Of a stretch of DNA of 34,647 bases, positions 23,534-31,235 are shown piece after piece. The position numbers were made by a program, and so were the translations under genes. A model generated the notes under the pieces. That model searched no databases and was not told the DNA's origin. It worked only from the letters and a program-made list of their open reading frames with translations. How positions within the stretch are numbered: the stretch's first letter is position 1; every line of letters starts with the position of its first letter. This DNA comes from Clostridia bacterium. GTDB lineage: Bacteria > Bacillota > Clostridia > Oscillospirales > Acutalibacteraceae. Location: positions 96,713 through 131,359 of the forward strand of contig JAFODS010000001.1 of assembly GCA_017380575.1 (NCBI GenBank), written 5' to 3'.

Positions 23534-24139
23534 ATGAATATTGTTGATATTTCAAGACCGTTACTTACAACAATTGAATATCCGGGCGACCCCGAAACAA
23601 GGCTTGATGCCGTTCAGCGAATCGAAAACGGCGACATCTGCAACCTTTCGGCTGTTTACGCCTGCGTGCATACGGCAACTCACGTTGACGCTCCGTACCA
23701 CTTCCTTGAAGGCGGAGAAACAATTGAAGAAGCTGACCTTGGCAAATTCATCGGTCAGTGCACGGTTATTGAAGTTCCTCCCGGAATTATAACGGGCGAA
23801 TACGTCAACAGATATTTTCCGAAAAAATGCACAAGGCTTCTTATCAAGGGCGACGCACAGTCCTTCTTTATGGAAAGTGCCGCATACGAAGCTGTTGATA
23901 CAGGTATCTGCCTTATCGGAACAGATGCAAACTCAATCGGCAAGGGTAACGACCAGCTTAAACCGCACAAGGCTTTTCTGCAGAACGGTGTAGCTATCCT
24001 TGAAAACCTTGATCTTTCTGAGGTTGAGCCGGGCGATTATTACCTTATCGCTCTGCCCGTTAAAATGGGTGCAATCGATGGTGCTCCCGTAAGAGCCGTG
24101 CTGATTGATGACTATATTCTCTGGAATAAACTGAACTGA
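23534..24139 (+). CDS. Cyclase-family (kynurenine formamidase-like) metal hydrolase
   Basis: 201 residues of the cyclase/KynB-like superfamily. The metal-binding motif HxxxHxDxPxH is intact: His46, His50, Asp52 and His56 in HTATHVDAPYH. Family members hydrolyse N-formylkynurenine, isatin or related amides; without tryptophan-catabolism neighbours the substrate is open. It starts 12 bases after prfB and is probably co-transcribed. The ribosome site (AAGGA) is acceptable. Confidence 0.85.
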   Translation: MNIVDISRPLLTTIEYPGDPETRLDAVQRIENGDICNLSAVYACVHTATHVDAPYHFLEGGETIEEADLGKFIGQCTVIEVPPGIITGEYVNRYFPKKCTRLLIKGDAQSFFMESAAYEAVDTGICLIGTDANSIGKGNDQLKPHKAFLQNGVAILENLDLSEVEPGDYYLIALPVKMGAIDGAPVRAVLIDDYILWNKLN

Positions 24140-24165
24140 TTCATACGGAATCGGAGGTGCGTTTT

Positions 24166-24729
24166 TTGAAACGTGTTTTTGATCTGACAGTAAGCATATT
24201 TGCGTTGATATTTCTTTCTCCGCTTTTCCTTGTTGTTGCGGTTATGATACTCCTGACAGACGGGAGTCCCGTGCTTTTCAGGCAGGAAAGAGTCGGCAAG
24301 GATAACAAGCTTTTTACGGTATATAAATTCCGCACAATGCGAAACGGAGTCGGTGATATAGCGACCGCAGAGCTTAACAATGCTGATGACAAAATTACAA
24401 AAACAGGAAAGTTCCTCAGGCTTACAAGCATCGACGAGCTTCCTCAGCTTTTTAATATTCTTAACGGCACGATGAGCCTTGTCGGTCCGCGTCCTCTTAT
24501 TCCTGCTGAAAAGGAAATCCGCGAGCTTCGCGAAAAGTACGGAGTTTACAGCGTGCGTCCCGGTATTACGGGTTATGCACAGATTAACGGCAGGGACAAC
24601 ATCGACGACGAAACAAAAGCATTGCTCGACAAAGAATATGTTGAAAGACAGAGTCTGCTTTTTGACATCGAGATTATTTTTAAAACATTTACCAAGGTGC
24701 TTAAACGTGCTGATATAAAAGATAAATAA
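24166..24729 (+). CDS. Polyprenyl-phosphate sugar-1-phosphate transferase
   Basis: 187-residue monotopic phosphoglycosyl transferase (bacterial sugar transferase family, PglC/WbaP core) that starts surface glycan assembly on undecaprenyl phosphate. The TTG at 24166 is the start, since GGAGG ends eight bases before it; the GTG at 24157 overlaps the ribosome site. One re-entrant hydrophobic helix is at about 11-31. Conserved blocks are VLFRQERVGKDNKLFTVYKFRTM, SIDELPQLFNILNGTMSLVGPRP and PGITGYAQINGRD. It is small, with no WbaP-type N-terminal spans. Confidence 0.93.
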   Translation: MKRVFDLTVSIFALIFLSPLFLVVAVMILLTDGSPVLFRQERVGKDNKLFTVYKFRTMRNGVGDIATAELNNADDKITKTGKFLRLTSIDELPQLFNILNGTMSLVGPRPLIPAEKEIRELREKYGVYSVRPGITGYAQINGRDNIDDETKALLDKEYVERQSLLFDIEIIFKTFTKVLKRADIKDK

Positions 24730-24730
24730 A

Positions 24731-24760
24731 AAAGAGTGGATTTCTCCACTCTTTGATATT
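24731..24760. terminator. Bidirectional terminator
   Basis: AAAGAGTGG/CCACTCTTT with a 6-base loop between convergent genes. The T run is better on the minus strand, just after the carboxypeptidase stop. Confidence 0.75.
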
Positions 24761-25634
24761 ATGCAACACCAACGTATTCTTCTAAGGTTATACCTTTTGA
24801 TTTGATTTCCTTGGCGGTATCAACACCGACGTATCTGTAATGCCACGGCTCATAAACAACGCCTGTTATTTCCCTTGAGCGTTCGTCCTTGGGATAACGG
24901 AGAATGAAGCCGTATTCGTGAGCGTGTTCGTCGAGCCACTGAAACTCCTTGTAGTTTTCAAAGCTTTCTGCGAGCGAGCAGATATCCATTGCAAGGCCCG
25001 CGTTGTGTTCGCTTGAACCCGGAACCATAATAACTGTTGCGGCTTTTTTTGTAGCCTCAACCTTATCCATACCGCTGTTCATATGCTCTTTGATTCGGTT
25101 TTCAAAATTGTTTTTCTGACGGTCATATGAACGGTAACCCGAAATCGGTGTAAGTGTTATACCGTCCTTGAGTGCAGCATCGTACATCTGCTGATAGTAC
25201 GGGGCAACACGGTAATCAAGGTAAACGCCCGAGCCTTTAACAGCTTCTGCAAGCTGTGGCTTATAGTTAGCAGGCAAAGAATATTTACCGTTGACAATAA
25301 TTTTTGAAACATCAACATTTACATCTGTAACTTTCGGAAGAAATCCTGCATAAGCGTAAGGATACTGATTCGGGTCGGGAGCCGATGTGCCCTGAGTCGG
25401 AGCTTCGGTGCCTGATGTTGAAGACGATGTTGTTTCGTCAGGAGTTTTTTCGTCCGAAACGGGAAGTGTAGTACCGTCCTGAGTGCTGACGGATTCCGAA
25501 CCGGGATTTTCAAGCATACCCTTGTATTTCTGATGTGTTATAACAGCACCTCCGAGTGCGGTTACGGCAAGAATTACCATAACGGATTGAAGCGCTATTA
25601 TGCGTATAACGCGCGGAGTAATTTTTTTATTCAT
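24759..25634 (-). CDS. VanY-type D-alanyl-D-alanine carboxypeptidase (M15B)
   Basis: 291 residues. An N-terminal membrane anchor (about 11-33) is followed by a Ser/Thr/Pro-rich linker (about 43-92) and the peptidase domain. Zinc ligands are His210 and Asp217 in SSEHNAGLAMDI and His265 in EPWHYRYVG; catalytic Glu262 is present, as is SGYRS at 165-169. It trims terminal D-Ala from peptidoglycan stem peptides outside the membrane. There is no vanRS or vanHAX nearby, so this is a housekeeping relative and not evidence of vancomycin resistance. Confidence 0.9.
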   Translation of the reverse strand: MNKKITPRVIRIIALQSVMVILAVTALGGAVITHQKYKGMLENPGSESVSTQDGTTLPVSDEKTPDETTSSSTSGTEAPTQGTSAPDPNQYPYAYAGFLPKVTDVNVDVSKIIVNGKYSLPANYKPQLAEAVKGSGVYLDYRVAPYYQQMYDAALKDGITLTPISGYRSYDRQKNNFENRIKEHMNSGMDKVEATKKAATVIMVPGSSEHNAGLAMDICSLAESFENYKEFQWLDEHAHEYGFILRYPKDERSREITGVVYEPWHYRYVGVDTAKEIKSKGITLEEYVGVA

Positions 25635-25674
25635 AAAATCATCCTTTGATTTAAGTGTCTTTTAACTATACTAT

Positions 25675-25703
25675 ATTCTATTCATATTTTGAGCCATTGT
25701 CAA
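25675..25703 (-). promoter_or_regulatory. Promoter of the carboxypeptidase gene
   Basis: Minus-strand TTGACA, 17 bases, TAGAAT, 41 bases from the start codon. Confidence 0.7.
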
Positions 25704-25767
25704 GGAAAACGGATTATTTTCTCAGCCTTTGGCTTAGCAATAAAACCCATTGAAAGGAATGTTGAAA

Positions 25768-27021
25768 ATGAAATCAACAGAGAGCGTCGGAAACTATAAA
25801 TCCGAAGTAAGACTTTACACAAACTATGCTATCAAGCATATTAAAACAATGTGTAAAAATTTTGGTCCGCGTCCCGTGGGAAGCGAGGCAGAATTGAAAA
25901 CTCAGGAGTATCTTGCAAAAGAGCTTGAAACAACCTGCGATACAGTTCTGAAAGAAGAATACAAGTGTTCAGACAAGGCTTTTATGTCCTGGGTGCCCAT
26001 CGGTGCGGTGCTTCTTATTCTCTCTGCTGCACTTTATACTTTCGGCATTTCAATTGCATCTCTTGTAATCGGTTGCCTTACACTTTTCCTTGTCCTTGCA
26101 GAGTTCATTTTCTATAAGCCTGTGCTTGATATCTTCTTCCCGAAGAAAACTTCAATGAACGTAACAGGTATCCGCAAGGCTTCGGGCGAAACAAAAAGAA
26201 GAATTATCTTCTCAGGTCACGTTGACTCAGCATTTGAGTGGACTTACACATACCATGGCGGCAGACCTGCCGTTGCAGGAATTATTGTAACTGCTGTAAT
26301 CGCTATCCTTCTTAATATCGGTGGCGGTATTTACGGCATTATCGCAGGCGAAGGCTTCGGAATTGTCTGGATGGGTGACGACCTTACAATGAAGATTATT
26401 TCAGTTGTGATGTATGTAACAGTTCCCGTTCTCGGTGCGGCAATTTTCTTCTGCAATTATAAGCGCCCCGTAACAGGTGCAAACGACGACCTTTCAGGTT
26501 GTATGGTTTCAGCGGCAGTTATCAAGTTTATGGATGCAAACAACATCCGTTTCGAAAACACAGAAGTTGTTGCTCTTATGGCAGGCGGTGAAGAAGCAGG
26601 TCTCCGCGGTTCAAAGGCTTGGGCAAAGGCTCACGCTGACGAAATGAAAAACGACGGTGTTGAAACAATCTTCATCTCTCTTGACACAATCCGCGAAATC
26701 GACTTTATGGCGATTTACGACAAGGATATGACAGGTATGGTCAAGAACGACAAGCGTGTTGCGGCACTTCTTCAAAAGGCTGCAAAGGAAGTCGGTCACG
26801 ATGTTCCCGTTAAGGCAATTGAGCTCGGTTCAACCGATGCTGCAGCAATGTCTCAGGCAGGTATTCCCGCTTCTGCATTCACAGCAATGGATCCCTCTCC
26901 CGCAAGATATTACCATACACGTCTTGATACAGAAGAGAATCTTGATCCGAAAATGCTTGAAACAGGACTTAAAATTGCTCTTGAAACAGCATTTATGTTC
27001 GATGAGCAGGGAATTTCATAA
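25768..27021 (+). CDS. M28-family metallopeptidase interrupted by membrane spans
   Basis: 417 residues. M28 zinc aminopeptidase motifs are complete: His151/Asp153 in SGHVDS, Asp240-Asp241 in GANDDLSG, Glu275-Glu276 in GGEEAGLRGS, a later Asp in STDAAAMS, and His in YYHTRLDTEENLD. Hydrophobic pairs are inserted before the first ligand (about 76-93 and 97-115) and between ligands (about 168-195 and 208-229), so the catalytic domain is assembled around four membrane spans. The ATG at 25768 is best spaced from AAAGGA; two earlier in-frame ATGs are too close. The substrate is unknown; no promoter is obvious. Confidence 0.87.
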   Translation: MKSTESVGNYKSEVRLYTNYAIKHIKTMCKNFGPRPVGSEAELKTQEYLAKELETTCDTVLKEEYKCSDKAFMSWVPIGAVLLILSAALYTFGISIASLVIGCLTLFLVLAEFIFYKPVLDIFFPKKTSMNVTGIRKASGETKRRIIFSGHVDSAFEWTYTYHGGRPAVAGIIVTAVIAILLNIGGGIYGIIAGEGFGIVWMGDDLTMKIISVVMYVTVPVLGAAIFFCNYKRPVTGANDDLSGCMVSAAVIKFMDANNIRFENTEVVALMAGGEEAGLRGSKAWAKAHADEMKNDGVETIFISLDTIREIDFMAIYDKDMTGMVKNDKRVAALLQKAAKEVGHDVPVKAIELGSTDAAAMSQAGIPASAFTAMDPSPARYYHTRLDTEENLDPKMLETGLKIALETAFMFDEQGIS

Positions 27022-27036
27022 ATTTTCTAAAAACTA

Positions 27037-27065
27037 TTGGATTTATCCGATATATGTGTTATAAT
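27037..27065 (+). promoter_or_regulatory. Promoter of the 27102 lipoprotein gene
   Basis: TTGGAT, 17 bases, TATAAT. Confidence 0.65.
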
Positions 27066-27101
27066 CGTACCATACAGAAACTAACAAGGAGTGGATTGTT
27101 C

Positions 27102-27911
27102 GTGAACAAAAAACTTATCAGATTGATTTCTCTTGCATTGGCGGCACTTATGGTGTTCTCTCTTTGCTCTTGTTCAACAAGTCCTGTAGAGGAAGAAACA
27201 ACAACTGAAATTCCTTACGCTTCAGAATCTCCTGAAGGCAAGGCAGAAATTGTTGAAAGATTCAACAAGCTTATGGCTGACACAAAGAATGCAACAGATT
27301 ATGAAGAAATGAAATACTGGCTTGATCAGAGTGCACGTGGCTGCGAATGTGAAAACGCATATGTTAAGGCTGCATTCAAGACAGTTGCAGACAAAATGAC
27401 AAACGAAAGCTTCGGCCTTTCAACAGCAGATGAAGAGAATCCGTCAACACCGAAGGATTGCTTCCCTGTAATGGGTTCGGACGATGCAGGTGCACTCAGC
27501 CTTGCTGATGTCCGTTCAGCTCTTATTTCTGACAACAAGGGCGATTCACACTACACAATCATCCTTAAGATCAACCCCGAAACAAACCCTGAGCAGGAAG
27601 ACAGCGTTTACGGTAAGCTTTACAAGATTTCTAAGGACGAAGATATCCTTGCTAACTTTGACAGCGTTAAGGATTTTGTTACCGCTGAAGAGTACAGTGC
27701 AACTTACGGTATCGGCACAATCAAGATGGTAGTTGATAAGAAGACAGACCACGTTACAAAGCTTGAGCTCAGCCGTTCAGTAGCTATCGAAACAGAGATC
27801 ACAGGTCAGGGCACACTCGCAAGCGTTGGCACAGTTCCGATGTCTTTCGAATACAATTCAACAGCAAACTATGAAATCATCTGGCCCGTTGAGGAAGCTC
27901 CCGCTGCATAA
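27102..27911 (+). CDS. Predicted lipoprotein of unknown function
   Basis: 269 residues from a GTG start with AAGGAG ten bases upstream. A lipoprotein signal runs to Cys24 (Leu21-Cys22-Ser23-Cys24). An acidic Thr/Glu stretch follows, then a mixed alpha/beta mature domain of about 230 residues without a motif I know. It has its own promoter and strong terminator, so it is a single-gene unit. A secreted, membrane-anchored role is inferred from the signal only. Confidence 0.8.
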   Translation: MNKKLIRLISLALAALMVFSLCSCSTSPVEEETTTEIPYASESPEGKAEIVERFNKLMADTKNATDYEEMKYWLDQSARGCECENAYVKAAFKTVADKMTNESFGLSTADEENPSTPKDCFPVMGSDDAGALSLADVRSALISDNKGDSHYTIILKINPETNPEQEDSVYGKLYKISKDEDILANFDSVKDFVTAEEYSATYGIGTIKMVVDKKTDHVTKLELSRSVAIETEITGQGTLASVGTVPMSFEYNSTANYEIIWPVEEAPAA

Positions 27912-27923
27912 TTTAAAAATTTC

Positions 27924-27960
27924 AACAAACCGTCGGTAATTACTGACGGTTTGTTTTTTT
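27924..27960 (+). terminator. Terminator after the lipoprotein gene
   Basis: AACAAACCGTC pairs with GACGGTTTGTT, and the stem extends inward; a run of seven T follows. Confidence 0.9.
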
Positions 27961-27962
27961 GC

Positions 27963-27991
27963 TTGATTTTATTACAGATATCAGTTAAACT
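27963..27991 (+). promoter_or_regulatory. Candidate promoter of the GPH symporter gene
   Basis: TTGATT, 17 bases, TAAACT, about 55 bases before the start. Confidence 0.4.
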
Positions 27992-28046
27992 ATTAACAAG
28001 AACAATCCTTGACGGATTCACAATTATTTTTTAGGAGATGAAAAAA

Positions 28047-29456
28047 ATGAGCAAAGCACCGCAGAACGCAGTCCGCCCCTTCGGCTGGCAGGATAAGCTC
28101 GGTTATTCAATGGGCGATATGGGCTGCAACTTCTCTTTCCAGCTTGTTTCAACCTTTATGCAGCTTTTCTATCTGCAGTATATCGGTATTGAATCAGGCC
28201 ACTATGCAACAATCATCCTTATTTCAAAGGCATTCGACGCCGTTAACGATATTGTTATCGGTAACCTTGTTGACACGAAGAAAATCGGCAAGAAGAGCAA
28301 GTATATGCCGTGGATTATCCTCGGTGCGGTAACACTTGTTATCTTTAACGTTATGCTCTTTGCACCCGTCAAAAACTTCCCTTATGCAGGTAAGTATGCC
28401 TGGTGTCTTGTTTCCTACTGCCTGTGGTCAATCGCTTACACAATGGTAAACGTGCCCTACGGCTCACTCCATTCTGTAATTACAGATGATCCTCAGCAGA
28501 GAGTTACACTTTCAACTTTCCGCAGCATAGGTGCTGCTCTTCCTGCAATCATTGTTATGGTTGCTCTTCCGGGTATCGTTTATTCAAAGCAGACTAATGC
28601 GGCAGGCGAAGAGATTGACGTCCTCAAGGGCGAAACACTCCTTCCTGTTGCGTTGGTAATGTCCGTATTTGCCTTCTTTGTTCTCTGGGGAACAACAAAG
28701 CTCGTCAAGGAGCGTGTTCACCGCGAAGGTACAGAGAATGTGACCGGATTTAAGGCGATTATTTCATCCGCAAAATCATATTTCACAAACCGTGCAATGG
28801 TTGGTGCAACAATCGCGACGGTTGCATCTGTTGGTCTTATCAACTCAACAATGTCGCTCAACAATATGGTTTTCCAGTATTTCTTTAACGATGCAAGCAA
28901 GACAGGTATCGCAATGATCGGCAGCTACGCTCCGATGATTATCGTTATGGTGCTTATCGGCAAGCTTACCAAAAAGTTCGGTAAAAAGAACGTGCTTGTT
29001 ACTGCTATGCTCATCGGTGCGATTTCGGGTGTCGTTTCACTCTTCGCTCCGATCACTCCCGACAGCAAGGGTATGATTGTTTATATCATCTGCCTTATGG
29101 GTCTTAACGTCGGTAATGCTGTTTTCCAGATTTCCGTTTGGGCAATCGTTGCTGACTGTATCGAGGTCAGTGCAAGAAAGACAGGCAAGAGCGAGGAAGG
29201 CTCACTTTACGCTCTTTATTCATTCTTCCGCAAGCTTGCTCAGGGTATCGGTCAGGCTGTTGTTTCCTGGGGTCTTGTTGCTATCAACTTTAAGGAAGGC
29301 GACAACGCTATTCAGGAAGCAGGCTTCGGCGATAAGGTAAAGATGCTTTACATTATCCTTCTTATGGTCGCTTCAGTTATTTCCTTCCTTGCGATGAAGT
29401 TTATATACAACATCGGCAAAAAGGAAGAAGAGGAATTCGCGAAAAAGGCGGCATAA
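28047..29456 (+). CDS. GPH-type (MelB-like) sugar:cation symporter, MFS
   Basis: 469-residue, about twelve-span transporter. The N-terminus LGYSMGDMGCNFSFQL and the loop AFDAVNDIVIGNLVDTKKIGKKSKYMPWI are hallmarks of the glycoside-pentoside-hexuronide:cation family. The central cytoplasmic loop (about 215-235) is charged, and the C-terminal KKEEEEFAKKAA is cytoplasmic. The ATG at 28047 is chosen because AGGAG lies 11 bases upstream; the ATG at 28038 is too close. There is no glycoside hydrolase neighbour, so the substrate is unknown. Confidence 0.9.
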   Translation: MSKAPQNAVRPFGWQDKLGYSMGDMGCNFSFQLVSTFMQLFYLQYIGIESGHYATIILISKAFDAVNDIVIGNLVDTKKIGKKSKYMPWIILGAVTLVIFNVMLFAPVKNFPYAGKYAWCLVSYCLWSIAYTMVNVPYGSLHSVITDDPQQRVTLSTFRSIGAALPAIIVMVALPGIVYSKQTNAAGEEIDVLKGETLLPVALVMSVFAFFVLWGTTKLVKERVHREGTENVTGFKAIISSAKSYFTNRAMVGATIATVASVGLINSTMSLNNMVFQYFFNDASKTGIAMIGSYAPMIIVMVLIGKLTKKFGKKNVLVTAMLIGAISGVVSLFAPITPDSKGMIVYIICLMGLNVGNAVFQISVWAIVADCIEVSARKTGKSEEGSLYALYSFFRKLAQGIGQAVVSWGLVAINFKEGDNAIQEAGFGDKVKMLYIILLMVASVISFLAMKFIYNIGKKEEEEFAKKAA

Positions 29457-29508
29457 AACACTATTTCCTACATTATTTCATAAAACTTTTTATGTATGTG
29501 CATTTTAA

Positions 29509-29540
29509 AAGGGGCTGTAAAAAAACAGCTCCTTCTTTAT
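29509..29540 (+). terminator. Terminator after the GPH symporter gene
   Basis: AAGGGGCTGT pairs with ACAGCTCCTT (one G-U) around A6, followed by CTTTAT. The stretch 29541-29640 shows nothing else I can identify. Confidence 0.75.
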
Positions 29541-29641
29541 TTATGACTTCGTTTTACTATAAAGCAATTTTTTTGAATCGTCTCACTCTAACGAAGAAAC
29601 TTGTGTTGTTGCGAATATTTTTTGACATCCAATCATACCGG

Positions 29642-29880
29642 CAAATTCGGGTTTGTCGGGATGTTTTAGCACAATTATGAAATCAAGTAAAGCCTCCCTT
29701 GCCTAAAGGGAGGTGGATTTTGCGAAGCAAAAGACGGAGGGATACTTTGCAGAAAAATATTGAAATTTCATAATTTTCTCTGAAAATATCCCCCAGTCAC
29801 GACTTCGTCGTGCCAGCCCCCCTTTAGGGCAAGGGGGCCTGAAAACTGCACCACTGAAGAACCCGACAAACCCGAATTTG
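29642..29880 (+). repeat. 239-bp MITE-like inverted-repeat element
   Basis: Its ends are a perfect 19-bp inverted repeat (CAAATTCGGGTTTGTCGGG at 29642-29660 and its complement at 29862-29880). Inside, two palindromic modules face each other: 29691-29742, with the hairpin CCTCCCTT/AAAGGGAGG, and 29788-29840, with GTCACGACTTCGTCGTG and GCCCCCCTTTAGGG. AATTATGAAAT (29673-29683) is also inverted at 29765-29775. No ORF is convincing. Layout resembles the 13989-14767 repeats. The right end coincides with the change in base composition. Confidence 0.75.
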
Positions 29881-30846
29881 GCAGGTGCCCGGGCGAAGGC
29901 TTCCTTCCATGACGCCGCAGGCGGACAGGGGAGGATCGGTCTGGCCGGCGAAGTGATCATTGAAGCCCTGCACGCATCGGATCTGCCGGGAAAGCCGCTG
30001 GTGATCACGCGGCATACGCTGCCGGTCAGCCAGTCGGTGGAGGTTGCCGGAGAGCAAGGCGAAAGGCTGGACGGTCGGATTATCATCAAGGATGTGGCTG
30101 TAGCCAGTCAGGACATGGGGGACGGCGAAAGGATGATGCGCGCCGAGGTGCTGCTGGGATTATCTGCATGGATGGACAAAGAGGAGGAGATCACTGTCCT
30201 CACCGATGCCTATACTACCTCCGGTGACGATGTGCATCTGACCGGAAAGCCTGTGTCCTTCCGTACCGGCGTCCGCCGGATGCAGGCGGCAGAATCCGGC
30301 AAGGCGTCCCTGCTGCTGCCGGAAGGCGCCGGCCCTATCCGAACGATGCTGGCAGCCTTTGCAACGCCGGTGATGTCCGGATTTACCCAGCAGGGAAACA
30401 GGATGATCGCAGAAGGCGTGCTGGAAACCACGCTGGTCTACATGACCGGTGAAGGCGCGCTGCCTGCCTCGGTGCGGGTGGATACTCCCTTCAAGGCAGC
30501 CTTTGCGGCGTCTGCTGACCCGGAGGATATTGTGCTGCTCACGGTGGATCACGTGGAAGCCGTTCCGCTGACGTCCGACCGGGCGGAGCTGCGGTACGTC
30601 CTTCACGCAGAGATCGATGGAGTGCAGACGACCCAGGCAACAATGGTGACAGAGGCGGTGCCGGCTGCTGCTGCGGAGACGACGAAGGATATTGTCCTCT
30701 ATTTCCCCCAGCCGGGAGAAGGGGCATGGGAGATTGCGCGTCGGTACCGGATTCCGCTGGAGGAGCTGCGGGCGCTGAATCCGGAACTGACAGGAGAACC
30801 GAAGCCCGGTCAGGGGCTTGTCGTATGGCGCAGAGTGGTAAAATAA
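29878..30846 (+). CDS. SPOCS/DUF3794-LysM protein, N-terminus missing
   Basis: About 322 residues remain. The first ~95 carry the end of one DUF3794 (SPOCS) unit (RIGLAGEVIIEALHASD, PVSQSVEV). Residues about 120-215 form another (MSGFTQQGNRMIAEGVLETTLVYM). The C-terminal LysM is at about 272-318 (GAWEIARRYRIPLEELRALNPEL). Such proteins belong to the spore coat/SpoVID-like group of endospore formers. The only start, a TTG at 29878, lies in the repeat and has no ribosome site, so the gene is cut at the junction. Codons favour G/C in third position, unlike genes to the left. Confidence 0.78.
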   Translation: MAGARAKASFHDAAGGQGRIGLAGEVIIEALHASDLPGKPLVITRHTLPVSQSVEVAGEQGERLDGRIIIKDVAVASQDMGDGERMMRAEVLLGLSAWMDKEEEITVLTDAYTTSGDDVHLTGKPVSFRTGVRRMQAAESGKASLLLPEGAGPIRTMLAAFATPVMSGFTQQGNRMIAEGVLETTLVYMTGEGALPASVRVDTPFKAAFAASADPEDIVLLTVDHVEAVPLTSDRAELRYVLHAEIDGVQTTQATMVTEAVPAAAAETTKDIVLYFPQPGEGAWEIARRYRIPLEELRALNPELTGEPKPGQGLVVWRRVVK

Positions 30847-30903
30847 CGGACGTTTGGAAAGAAACCGGAAGAAAAATTCGCAAAATATGAAAAAACAGGT
30901 CAA

Positions 30904-30932
30904 TACCCCTTGACGAAACAATGACAAGGGTA
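30904..30932. promoter_or_regulatory. Operator-like inverted repeat over the -35 box
   Basis: TACCCCTTG and CAAGGGTA face each other around the -35 to -10 spacer. Its position suits a repressor or a MerR-type activator; no regulator gene is visible. Confidence 0.4.
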
Positions 30933-30938
30933 TATACT
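30910..30938 (+). promoter_or_regulatory. Promoter of the leader peptide/ABC exporter unit
   Basis: TTGACG, 17 bases, TATACT. The predicted start is near 30945. Confidence 0.7.
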
Positions 30939-30946
30939 TGACAGCG

Positions 30947-30961
30947 TTGTGACCATCACAA
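30947..30961. promoter_or_regulatory. Perfect palindrome TTGTGA-CCA-TCACAA at the transcription start
   Basis: Six-base arms with a 3-base centre, placed at about +1 to +16, where a repressor would block transcription. Confidence 0.45.
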
Positions 30962-30991
30962 ACAAAATTTTGCAGAAAGGAGGCCAAATCG

Positions 30992-31060
30992 ATGTTCATG
31001 ATCAATCGTGTTCACATGACCCTGATGACGGCTCCTTCTGCCTTTGTGCGCCTGCGGTAA
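30992..31060 (+). CDS. Leader peptide, 22 codons
   Basis: A short ORF, MFMINRVHMTLMTAPSAF followed by Val-Arg-Leu-Arg and TAA. It has a near-perfect ribosome site (AAAGGAGG, eight bases upstream) and follows a good promoter. A hairpin using its last codons (TGCGGT, 31053-31058, with ACCGCA, 31078-31083) and a Rho-independent hairpin lie between it and the ABC genes. The arrangement matches ribosome-mediated attenuation leaders such as bmrB before B. subtilis bmrCD, though I see no claim of sequence homology. Confidence 0.65.
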   Translation: MFMINRVHMTLMTAPSAFVRLR

Positions 31061-31099
31061 AGGGATTAACCTGACCAACCGCATCATGACGCAATATGT

Positions 31100-31137
31100 G
31101 CACCGGCCGTCTGCGAAGATGGCGCGGTGCTATTTTG
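31100..31137 (+). terminator. Attenuator hairpin before the ABC exporter genes
   Basis: GCACCG-GCCGTC pairs with GATGGC-g-CGGTGC (one bulged G, one G-U), followed by TATTTTGTT. GCCGTC (31106-31111) can instead pair with GACGGC inside the leader ORF (31027-31032), a possible antiterminator. CGTCTGC and TGTGCA here also match GCAGACG (31150-31156) and TGCACA (31161-31166) downstream. Confidence 0.65.
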
Positions 31138-31235
31138 TTATCATCCGCAGCAGACGTTCATGCACAGAAGGCAGAAGAGAGCAAAACCGACCGACCCTCT
31201 GTTTATCCCCGTGAGAAGGGGAAAAGGAGATTCCC

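Noticed and set aside
24759-25634. Vancomycin resistance determinant
   Set aside because: VanY-like carboxypeptidases are common housekeeping enzymes; no vanRS, vanH, vanA or vanX neighbours are present.
30160-31005. 281-codon minus-strand frame over the SPOCS-LysM gene and the promoter
   Set aside because: No domain is recognisable; it overlaps the SPOCS-LysM gene, the promoter and the leader ORF on the other strand.
31150-31166. Downstream segment as a classical antiterminator for 31100-31137
   Set aside because: Its complementary bases are transcribed only after the T tract, too late to stop termination; the upstream GACGGC pairing is the more plausible competitor.
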